Assembly (NCBI GenBank): GCA_045539095.1
Contig: JAZQER010000039.1
Coordinates: 1-16,683, forward strand
Origin: SFWF01 sp045539095
GTDB lineage: Bacteria; Bacillota; Clostridia; Oscillospirales; Acutalibacteraceae
DNA: 16,683 nt
Direction: 5' to 3'
Below the pieces are notes generated by a model. That model ran no database searches. It had not been told where the DNA came from and saw nothing but the letters and a program-made list of their open reading frames with translations. Made by a program: the position numbers and the translations under genes. This document shows positions 7,305 through 13,258 of the stretch, piece by piece. Positions within the stretch are counted from its first letter, which is position 1, and the number at the start of each line of letters is the position of its first letter.

Positions 7305-7970
7305 TCAAATTTGCCAATCTATAGGCTTCTGTCCTGTTGAAATAAGTATTTCATTACATTTTGAAAAGTGTTTGCAACCGAAAAATCCGTTATAAGCGGA
7401 CAGAGGGCTCGGATGGACGGTGACAAGCTTTCTGTGAATGGGATTTTTTATTAATTCGGCTTTATTTCTGGCGTTGGCTCCCCAAAGCAGAAAAACTATC
7501 GGGGTCTGCTTTTTATCAAGCTCTGCTATCACGCGGTCGGTGAATTTTTCCCATCCCATACCCTTGTGGGAATTGGGGCTTGCCTCGCGAACAGTCAATA
7601 CTGTGTTTAAAAGCAGCACACCTTGCTCTGCCCAAGCCGTCAGCTCACCGTGGTCGGGAATTCTAAATCCGACATCGCTCTTTAACTCTTTAAATATATT
7701 TTTAAGGCTGGGCGGCGGCTCTATTCCGCGCTTTACCGAAAAGCACATTCCGTGTGCCTGACCCTCTCCGTGGTATGGATCCTGACCGATTATCACGACC
7801 CTTGTATTCTCAAAAGAAGATGTCTTTAAGGCATTGAAAATATCGTGCATATTGGGGTATATACGACTGGTACTATATTCCTTTTTAAGAAACTCGCGAA
7901 GCTCAAGATAATATGGCTTTGAAAACTCATCACTTAGTATATTATCCCAATCGTTGCCAAGACGGACCAT
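7305..7970 (-). CDS. ung: Uracil-DNA glycosylase, family 1
   Basis: Removes uracil from DNA as the first step of base-excision repair. The 221-residue protein carries the family-1 motifs: GQDPYHG at 62-68 with catalytic Asp64, the uracil-stacking Phe77 in GMCFSV, Asn122 in LLLNTVL, and HPSPLSA at 186-192 with catalytic His186. Its length is normal for Ung. ATG 7970 is preceded by a strong ribosome-binding site (GGGGTGGTGATT). A longer reading frame from 8081 exists, but it starts inside an intergenic repeat and upstream of the promoter at 7992-8020, so it is not used. It lies where parA/soj often follows noc in relatives. No terminator is evident after the stop codon. Confidence 0.97.
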   Translation of the reverse strand: MVRLGNDWDNILSDEFSKPYYLELREFLKKEYSTSRIYPNMHDIFNALKTSSFENTRVVIIGQDPYHGEGQAHGMCFSVKRGIEPPPSLKNIFKELKSDVGFRIPDHGELTAWAEQGVLLLNTVLTVREASPNSHKGMGWEKFTDRVIAELDKKQTPIVFLLWGANARNKAELIKNPIHRKLVTVHPSPLSAYNGFFGCKHFSKCNEILISTGQKPIDWQI

Positions 7971-7991
7971 AATCACCACCCCTTTTATAGA

Positions 7992-8020
7992 ATAATACCA
8001 AATATTTATTAAAAATTCAA
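7992..8020 (-). promoter_or_regulatory. Sigma-A promoter of ung
   Basis: On the minus strand TTGAAT (8020-8015) and TATTAT (7997-7992) are 17 bases apart, with TGG directly before the -10 (extended -10). The transcript should begin near 7985, only about 15 bases before the ung ATG. Confidence 0.7.
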
Positions 8021-8048
8021 GAAGTAGACGATTCTTTATATTTAATAT

Positions 8049-8092
8049 CCGTTGCCGTAAGGCAACACCGAAATTCTGCATTCTAAATTAAA
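8049..8092. repeat. Partial copy of the palindromic intergenic repeat
   Basis: This stretch repeats the right-hand part of the element at 9771-9911: a small hairpin (GTTGCC-GTAA-GGCAAC, 8051-8066), the shared block ACACCGAAATT, then a degenerate match to the terminal ATTCATTCTTAATTA. The hairpin arms differ from the other copy at matching positions, so pairing is kept. It lies between the ung promoter and the noc terminator. Confidence 0.6.
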
Positions 8093-8137
8093 AAAGCAGG
8101 AGTCGCTCGGGTGACTAAGCACCGTCGCAACTCCCGC
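8090..8137 (-). terminator. Rho-independent terminator of noc
   Basis: On the minus strand the arms 8137-8127 and 8106-8096 form an 11-bp stem that includes G-T pairs. An inner GGTG/CACC hairpin sits in the loop. TTTTTT (8095-8090) follows directly. It begins 17 bases after the noc stop codon. Confidence 0.75.
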
Positions 8138-8154
8138 TAAAAAGGGGGGCTGGG

Positions 8155-8940
8155 TTATTTGGGAATAAGAATTCTATACTCAATAAAACTGTCCGTCTCC
8201 TTTTGCTCGGTAACGGCATTATATCCCGTTTGCCGCATCGTGTTGACTATTTTTGAAAGAGAGTTTGCAAACAGTCTGACATCGCTGACCGAGCCTTTTC
8301 TGATGGGAGTCGGCGGCTCGGGTTTTGGCTGTGGCTTTGGATTAAGAATCTCATCAACATATTTTTCCGACTCGGTAAGGGTCAGCTGTTCTGCTATTAT
8401 ATGATCAAGGGCAGAACTACGCTTTTCTTCGGGAAGCCTCAGCAATGCTCTTGCATGGCGCTCGGTGAGACGCGCCGCTTCAAGACGGCGACGGATATTC
8501 ATATCCAGCTTTAAAAGTCTTAATTTGTTTGAAAGGGTCGACTCAGCAAGTCCCAATCTCTCGGCAACCTCAACACGGGTAAGTCCGTAGACTGTCAGCA
8601 GTCGGTTTATCCCTTCCGCCTCCTCAAACACTGACAGGTCTGTGCGCTGAAGATTTTCTATTATGGTTATATAAGCAGCACTCATGCCGTCGGTGTGTTT
8701 TATTATGCAAGGCACCTTTTTCAGCCCTATAAGCTTTGCGGCTCGAAGCCGTCTTTCACCCGCAATAAGCTCGTACATCCCCTTGCTTTCCAGGCGCACA
8801 AGCAACGGTTGTATTATACCGCTTGTCCGTATGCTTTCCGCCAATTTTTCGAGCTCATATTGGTCAAAATGCCGTCGAGGTTGAGACGGGCTCGGAAGTA
8901 TTTGAGAAACCTTTATATAGGAAAGTTTTGAATCGTTCAA
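8155..8940 (-). CDS. noc: Noc-type ParB/Spo0J-family DNA-binding CTPase (nucleoid occlusion)
   Basis: Noc binds its DNA sites, spreads as a CTP-dependent clamp, and stops the division septum from forming over the nucleoid. The 261-residue protein has the CTP-pocket motifs QPRRHF (20-25), GERRLRA (61-67) and ENLQR (95-99). A helix-turn-helix lies at about 121-143, followed by a proline-rich linker (200-214) and a C-terminal dimer domain ending YRILIPK, which resembles the end of B. subtilis Noc. Lys139, Lys144 and Arg161 match the Noc rather than ParB specificity positions, but Glu133 replaces the usual Gln. The start is TTG 8940, with GGGAGGAG six bases before it; an in-frame stop lies just upstream, so no N-terminal extension is possible. 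The membrane-targeting helix of Bacillus Noc is therefore missing. It follows rsmG as in Bacillus. A paralogous ParB role is possible but less likely. Confidence 0.85.
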   Translation of the reverse strand: MNDSKLSYIKVSQILPSPSQPRRHFDQYELEKLAESIRTSGIIQPLLVRLESKGMYELIAGERRLRAAKLIGLKKVPCIIKHTDGMSAAYITIIENLQRTDLSVFEEAEGINRLLTVYGLTRVEVAERLGLAESTLSNKLRLLKLDMNIRRRLEAARLTERHARALLRLPEEKRSSALDHIIAEQLTLTESEKYVDEILNPKPQPKPEPPTPIRKGSVSDVRLFANSLSKIVNTMRQTGYNAVTEQKETDSFIEYRILIPK

Positions 8941-9025
8941 GAGTTCTCCTCCCTTCGTTTATAATTATAAGGGACAAACACCGTTTACGCCACAAAAACC
9001 GCTCGACAGAAAATTCCCGTAAAGG

Positions 9026-9057
9026 AAAACAACCGCTATCACTATAGCGGTTGTTTT
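9026..9057 (-). terminator. Terminator overlapping the 3' end of rsmG
   Basis: A perfect 14-bp inverted repeat (9026-9039 with 9044-9057) encloses a 4-base loop. On the minus strand the stem ends in GTTTT and continues CCTTT. The rsmG stop codon (9044-9042) lies at the loop, so the last codons of rsmG form one arm of the hairpin. The stem is symmetric and could work in both directions. Confidence 0.7.
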
Positions 9058-9755
9058 GATATTTTTGCCGATATTCTGGGATACTTTGGCGGAGTTTGCG
9101 ATATCTTTTTTGTGATAACAAAGGTTCGCGTTTCCTCTCCCGTTAAGGTTTCGGCAGTAATTCTTCCTTTGTCGCCGCCGAGTATAGAGGCTGCCTTCTT
9201 TGCCTCGCTGAGTTCCTCTGTAGCAGAAGGTCCCTTCATAGAGCAGAAGATTCCGCCAACCTTACAAAGGGGCAGACAATATTCATAAAGGATGCGAAGC
9301 CCGGCTACCGCTCTTGCGGTAACTAAATCGTATTGCTCGCGATATGCGGCAACCTTGCCCGCTTCCTCAGCACGCATATGCACCGTGCGAGCGGAAAGAC
9401 CGAGGGCTGAAAGCACCTCGTTTAAGAAAACGAGTCTTTTATTCAGTCCGTCAAGTAGTGTAAGGTCAATATCCGGACGGAAGATTTTAAGCACCATACC
9501 CGGAAAGCCCGCTCCTGTGCCAACATCGATGACTCTGGCTCCTTCGGGTAGATCTACCTGCTTTAAGAGTAGGGCACAGTCAAGAAAATGCTTTATTACT
9601 ATTCCCTCGGGGTCGGTTATGGCGGTCAGGTTTATCTTCTCGTTCCACTCGACCAGCAACTCGGCATACTTTTGAAGCCGTTCGAGGACTGTATCATCGT
9701 ATTTTATTCCGTTTTTATCCAGAACAGCGGTCATTAGTTCAAAGGGATATTTCAT
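9042..9755 (-). CDS. rsmG: 16S rRNA (guanine527-N7)-methyltransferase RsmG (GidB)
   Basis: Methylates N7 of G527 in 16S rRNA using S-adenosylmethionine; loss of the enzyme gives low-level streptomycin resistance in other bacteria. The 237-residue protein has the family signature WNEKINLTAI (37-46), KHFLDCALLL (55-64), the SAM-binding motif VIDVGTGAGFPG (75-86) and TARAVAGL further on. The C-terminus keeps the PPKYPR pattern of the family. Length is normal. ATG 9755 has GGAG nine bases upstream, sitting in the loop of an A/T hairpin. It is third in the order mnmE-mnmG-rsmG-noc, separated from mnmG by a 156-base region filled with a palindromic repeat. Its 3' end is embedded in a terminator. 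Confidence 0.96.
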   Translation of the reverse strand: MKYPFELMTAVLDKNGIKYDDTVLERLQKYAELLVEWNEKINLTAITDPEGIVIKHFLDCALLLKQVDLPEGARVIDVGTGAGFPGMVLKIFRPDIDLTLLDGLNKRLVFLNEVLSALGLSARTVHMRAEEAGKVAAYREQYDLVTARAVAGLRILYEYCLPLCKVGGIFCSMKGPSATEELSEAKKAASILGGDKGRITAETLTGEETRTFVITKKISQTPPKYPRISAKISKQPL

Positions 9756-9779
9756 AATTAAAAACTCCGTTTTTTAATT
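9756..9779 (-). promoter_or_regulatory. A/T hairpin presenting the rsmG ribosome-binding site
   Basis: The 9-base arms 9756-9764 and 9771-9779 are perfect complements made only of A and T, and the loop holds the rsmG Shine-Dalgarno sequence (ACGGAG on the minus strand). The stem is weak, so it may only modulate access to the start codon immediately beside it. No regulator is evident. Confidence 0.4.
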
Positions 9780-9911
9780 AATGAATAACGAATAGTACAT
9801 GTGTGCTTCGCACTATTTAATTACGATACGAAACCTTTTGTTTTTCGTATCGTAATTATGTTTTGTTCCCGTAGGGAACACCGAAATTATTCATTATTCA
9901 TTCTTAATTAT
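9771..9911. repeat. MITE-like nested palindromic intergenic repeat between mnmG and rsmG
   Basis: Three hairpins lie between imperfect terminal inverted repeats. The left end reads AATTAATGAATAACGAATA (9776-9794). The right end, on the other strand, reads AATTAA, then GAA, then TGAATAATGAATA. Inside are GTGC-TTC-GCAC (9803-9813), a perfect 15-bp stem with a 9-base loop (9819-9833 with 9843-9857), and GTTCCC-GTA-GGGAAC (9865-9879). There is no coding capacity. The right end overlaps the mnmG stop codon. A partial second copy lies at 8049-8092, so this is a dispersed element and not only a local regulatory structure. Confidence 0.65.
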
Positions 9912-11786
9912 TCATTTTGTTTTCCTGTTTTTCTCGAGCCAAATATTCAGCACAGAAACGTCCGACGGACTGACTCCCGAAATACGGGAAGCCTGACCGA
10001 CATTTGACGGGCAGACTTTTTGAAGTTTTTCCCTAGCTTCAAGTCGCAACCCTTCTATCTCGGAATAGTCAATATCAGAAGGAATACGGCGATTTTCGAG
10101 CTTTAACATATCCTCGACCTGTGATTGCTGTCTTTTGATATAGCCCTCATATTTTATTTCGGTCTCTGCCTTTTCGGCTACCTCATACGGGAGACTCGGT
10201 CTGTCCTTATCAAACTCGGCAAGGTCGAAATAAGACACCTCGGGGCGTTTTATAAGCTCGCTCATCTTAATTCCCGTCGAAAGCGGTGTTGTGCCGAGCG
10301 AAGAAAGCTTTTCGTTCAGCTTTTCGCTTGGGGCAACGGTAAGGCGGCTGATGCGCTCGATTTCTGCCTCTTTTTGCGCCTTTCGCATTAGGAACTTATT
10401 ATATGTTTCCTCGTCAATAAGTCCTATTTCTCTGCCTATCGGCATAAGTCGCTCATCGGCGTTATCCTGACGCAGAAGCAGTCTGTACTCGCTTCGCGAG
10501 GTCATCATGCGGTAGGGGTCCGAGCAGCCCTTGGTGACAAGGTCATCAATAAGGGTGCCGATGTAGGACGAGGCGCGCGACAGGACGATAGGCTCCTGTC
10601 CCATATTTTTTCTCGCGGCATTGACTCCTGCAATAAGCCCTTGCGCGGCGGCTTCCTCGTAACCCGAAGAGCCGTTGAACTGACCCGCGCCGTAAAGACC
10701 GTCGTGATCCTTGAATTCAAGTGAAGGCTTTAATGCCTGCGGATCTACACAGTCATATTCAATAGCGTAAGCGTTACGCATTATTTCTACATTCTCAAGA
10801 CCGGGAATAGAATGGTATATCTCTATCTGTACCTCTTCGGGCAGCGAAGAGGACATTCCCTGAAGGTACATTTCTTCGGTATCTGCACCGCAAGGTTCGA
10901 TAAAGAGCTGATGGCGCTTTTTATCGGCAAAACGGACTATCTTATCCTCAATAGATGGACAGTATCTCGGTCCCACACCCTCAATAACTCCCGAATAGAG
11001 AGGAGATCGGTGGAGATTATCTAAAATGACCTGCTTGGTCTTATCATTTGTATAGCTGACGTGGCAGACGACCGAGTTTTCCTTTACATTTTCGGTGCGA
11101 TAGGAGAAAGGAACAACCCTCTCATCGCCCGATTGTACCTCAAGTGACGAAAAATCGATAGATGAGCGCAGCACACGTGCCGGCGTACCCGTTTTGAAAC
11201 GTCGGAGCGGTATGCCGAGCTTTAGAAGTGCGTCGCTTAACCCCTCTGCAGCGAACATTCCGTCAGGACCACCGCTGTAGTTTACCTCGCCTACGAAAAT
11301 CTTTCCTGCAAGGAAGGTGCCCGTCGCAAGAATTACGGTTTTTGATATGTATTCTGCACCAAGACGGGTAACGCAATGCCAACCGTCGTCATCTCTCCAT
11401 AAATCGACGACCTCTGCTTGTTTAGTTAAAAGATTCTCCTGTTTTTCGACAGTGTGCTTCATAAGGGCGGTATATGCCTTGCGATCTATCTGTGCACGAA
11501 GTGAATGTACCGCGGGGCCTTTGCCGAGGTTTAGCATACGGCTCTGAAGCATGGTCTTATCGGCAGCAACACCCATCTCGCCGCCGAGAGCATCTATCTC
11601 TCGGACAAGGTGACCCTTTGCCGTTCCGCCAATCGACGGATTGCAGGGCAGATTTCCTACAGAATCAAGATTTATGGCAAACATTACGGTCTTTTGTCCG
11701 AGTCGAGCCGAAGCCAGTGCCGCTTCAATTCCCGCGTGGCCCGCGCCGATGACCGCAACATCAATATTTCCTGCAAAATAGTTCAT
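9912..11786 (-). CDS. mnmG: tRNA uridine-5-carboxymethylaminomethyl modification enzyme MnmG (GidA)
   Basis: An FAD-dependent partner of MnmE. Together they make the cmnm5/nm5 modification on U34 of tRNAs that read codons ending in A or G. The 624-residue length is typical. The N-terminus has the dinucleotide-binding motif GAGHAG (14-19), followed by CNPSIGGTAKGHLVRE (48-63), RFKTGTPARV, AYAIEYDCVDP and FNGSSGYEEAAAQG, all conserved in the family. ATG 11786 starts six bases after the mnmE stop, with AGGA upstream, so the two partners are co-transcribed and probably translationally coupled. Its stop codon lies at the edge of the palindromic repeat. No defect is seen. Confidence 0.98.
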   Translation of the reverse strand: MNYFAGNIDVAVIGAGHAGIEAALASARLGQKTVMFAINLDSVGNLPCNPSIGGTAKGHLVREIDALGGEMGVAADKTMLQSRMLNLGKGPAVHSLRAQIDRKAYTALMKHTVEKQENLLTKQAEVVDLWRDDDGWHCVTRLGAEYISKTVILATGTFLAGKIFVGEVNYSGGPDGMFAAEGLSDALLKLGIPLRRFKTGTPARVLRSSIDFSSLEVQSGDERVVPFSYRTENVKENSVVCHVSYTNDKTKQVILDNLHRSPLYSGVIEGVGPRYCPSIEDKIVRFADKKRHQLFIEPCGADTEEMYLQGMSSSLPEEVQIEIYHSIPGLENVEIMRNAYAIEYDCVDPQALKPSLEFKDHDGLYGAGQFNGSSGYEEAAAQGLIAGVNAARKNMGQEPIVLSRASSYIGTLIDDLVTKGCSDPYRMMTSRSEYRLLLRQDNADERLMPIGREIGLIDEETYNKFLMRKAQKEAEIERISRLTVAPSEKLNEKLSSLGTTPLSTGIKMSELIKRPEVSYFDLAEFDKDRPSLPYEVAEKAETEIKYEGYIKRQQSQVEDMLKLENRRIPSDIDYSEIEGLRLEAREKLQKVCPSNVGQASRISGVSPSDVSVLNIWLEKNRKTK

Positions 11787-11792
11787 TTTATC

Positions 11793-13148
11793 CTACTTTC
11801 CTACACAGAATCTTCTGAACACCTCATCGGCGACCTCGTTTGTAACTCGTTTGCCGTCAAGGGTGTAAAGTAAACTCAGAGCATCGTCAACACAAACACC
11901 AACGGCATCTATCGTATAGCCTCCGACAAGCAGCATTTTTGCCTCTTTTACACAGCCGAGAGCCTTATCAGCAAGATCACGCTGGCGCTCATTTAAAATT
12001 ACCGCAGAGGCTGAGTCTATATCAGCTATTCCGACTAGCTCCTCTATCGTCTTAATGAGTTCTTCCTTGCCAGTTCCCTCTTTGGCAGAGATTTTAACCA
12101 TCCTGAATCCGTCGGGTATTCGGATTACAGCTGCCTTATCAGTTTTGTTAAGCAGTACTAAGCTCTTTTTATCCTTTATAAGAGAAAGAATTTCTTTATC
12201 GTTTTCGTCAAGCGGCTCTGATGCATCGAAAACAGCTAATATAAGCTGTGCCGTGTCGATTCGTGACTTCGCAAGTTCAACTCCCACCGATTCAACCGTG
12301 TCTGATGATGAATGTATACCCGCCGTGTCAGCAAGTGCGAGGGTCAATTTTCCACATTTTATTCTTTCCTCAATAACATCACGTGTTGTTCCTGCAATAT
12401 CGGTAACAATAGAGCGTTGCTCACCGACAAGAAGATTCATAAGAGTGCTTTTTCCAACATTTGGTTTGCCGACGATAGCGGTTTTAATGCCATCACGGAT
12501 AATCTTTCCGCTTTCGTAGGTTGAAAGAAGCTTTTTAAGTATATCTTCCGCTTCCAAAAGGAGCGTTTCGAAGGCCTCAGGCTGAAGCTCGGGCAGATCT
12601 TCGTCCGGATAATCGCTGTATGCGGCGAAATTTGCCGCAAGGGTTATAAGGGCATTTTCAGCCTTTTCAATCTCTTTTGATATCCGCCCGCTCTTTGCGG
12701 CAAGATGCATTTTTAACTCCTGTTCGCTCTTTGAGGATATAAGACCCATAACGCTCTCGGCTTCGGCAAGGTCGAGCTTTCCGTTTAAAAAGGCGCGCTT
12801 TGTAAATTCGCCAGGCTCCGCAAGAGAAGCTCCAGCAGAAAGCACTGCACGAAGAACAAGAGACAGCACAACCGAGCCACCGTGGCAAGAGATTTCAACC
12901 GTGTCCTCGCCCGTATAGCTATGAGGAGCGCAAAAACGGGTCACTACCGCTTCGTCAAGAGGCTCATCCCCTCTGTAGACGTGACCGAAAAGGGCAGAAT
13001 ATCCCGAAAGGGAGGAAACGGTTTTTCCGTTTACATTTTTAAAAACGCGGTCGGCAATAAGAGCTGAATCGTCTCCCGAAATTCGCACAATTCCAATACC
13101 GCCCTCGCCGAGCGGAGTCGAAATAGCGGCTATTGTCTTTTCTGCCAT
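11793..13148 (-). CDS. mnmE: tRNA modification GTPase MnmE (TrmE, ThdF)
   Basis: A potassium-activated GTPase that works with MnmG on tRNA wobble uridines. Numbered from ATG 13148 (451 residues): a folate-binding N-terminal domain (to about 118), then a helical domain, then the inserted G domain with GKPNVGKS (227-234), IAGTTRD (251-257), DTAG (274-277), NKTD (334-337) and SAK (354-356). It ends in RFCVGK, carrying the conserved C-terminal cysteine. A GTG at 13157 would add three residues, but AGGTGA sits five bases before ATG 13148, which I prefer. The promoter is at 13176-13204, and mnmG follows after six bases. In many Firmicutes jag precedes mnmE; here a gtr operon does. Confidence 0.98.
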   Translation of the reverse strand: MAEKTIAAISTPLGEGGIGIVRISGDDSALIADRVFKNVNGKTVSSLSGYSALFGHVYRGDEPLDEAVVTRFCAPHSYTGEDTVEISCHGGSVVLSLVLRAVLSAGASLAEPGEFTKRAFLNGKLDLAEAESVMGLISSKSEQELKMHLAAKSGRISKEIEKAENALITLAANFAAYSDYPDEDLPELQPEAFETLLLEAEDILKKLLSTYESGKIIRDGIKTAIVGKPNVGKSTLMNLLVGEQRSIVTDIAGTTRDVIEERIKCGKLTLALADTAGIHSSSDTVESVGVELAKSRIDTAQLILAVFDASEPLDENDKEILSLIKDKKSLVLLNKTDKAAVIRIPDGFRMVKISAKEGTGKEELIKTIEELVGIADIDSASAVILNERQRDLADKALGCVKEAKMLLVGGYTIDAVGVCVDDALSLLYTLDGKRVTNEVADEVFRRFCVGK

Positions 13149-13175
13149 ATCAGTCACCTATCTTTCTAGCTAATA

Positions 13176-13204
13176 ATTTTAACACACATGCAAAACTTTG
13201 GCAA
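13176..13204 (-). promoter_or_regulatory. Sigma-A promoter of the mnmE-mnmG-rsmG unit
   Basis: On the minus strand TTGCCA (13204-13199) and TAAAAT (13181-13176) are 17 bases apart, with TGTGT before the -10 (extended -10). Transcription should begin near 13169, about 21 bases before the mnmE ATG. It lies downstream of the gtr terminator, so the two operons are independent. Confidence 0.75.
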
Positions 13205-13221
13205 TAATAATATTTGTATCT

Positions 13222-13254
13222 CCAAAAGGAAAAGCCACGGATATCCGTGGCTTT
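13222..13254 (-). terminator. Terminator of the gtr operon
   Basis: A 24-base perfect palindrome (13231-13254) folds into a GC-rich stem four bases after the stop codon of the GtrII-like gene. On the minus strand it ends in TTTT, then CC and TTTT again. It separates the gtr operon from the mnmE promoter. Confidence 0.85.
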
Positions 13255-13258
13255 AATT

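Noticed and set aside
7971..8081. N-terminal extension of Ung beginning MQNFGVALRQ
   Set aside because: It starts inside the dispersed repeat and upstream of the ung promoter at 7992-8020. ATG 7970 has a strong ribosome-binding site and gives the normal family length.
9000..9030. Possible Noc-binding site near AATTCCCGTAAAGGAAA
   Set aside because: It is not a palindrome and matches the NBS consensus poorly. No convincing NBS or parS site was seen in the window.
8864..9121. 85-residue minus-strand frame spanning the rsmG-noc junction
   Set aside because: It overlaps the ends of both genes and the terminator in another frame, with no ribosome-binding site or recognisable content.
9771..9911. 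CRISPR array or riboswitch
   Set aside because: There are no regularly spaced direct repeats and no known riboswitch core; the structure consists of inverted repeats and a related partial copy exists elsewhere.
12055..12519. 154-residue plus-strand open frame
   Set aside because: Shadow of mnmE, covering the G-domain motifs on the other strand.
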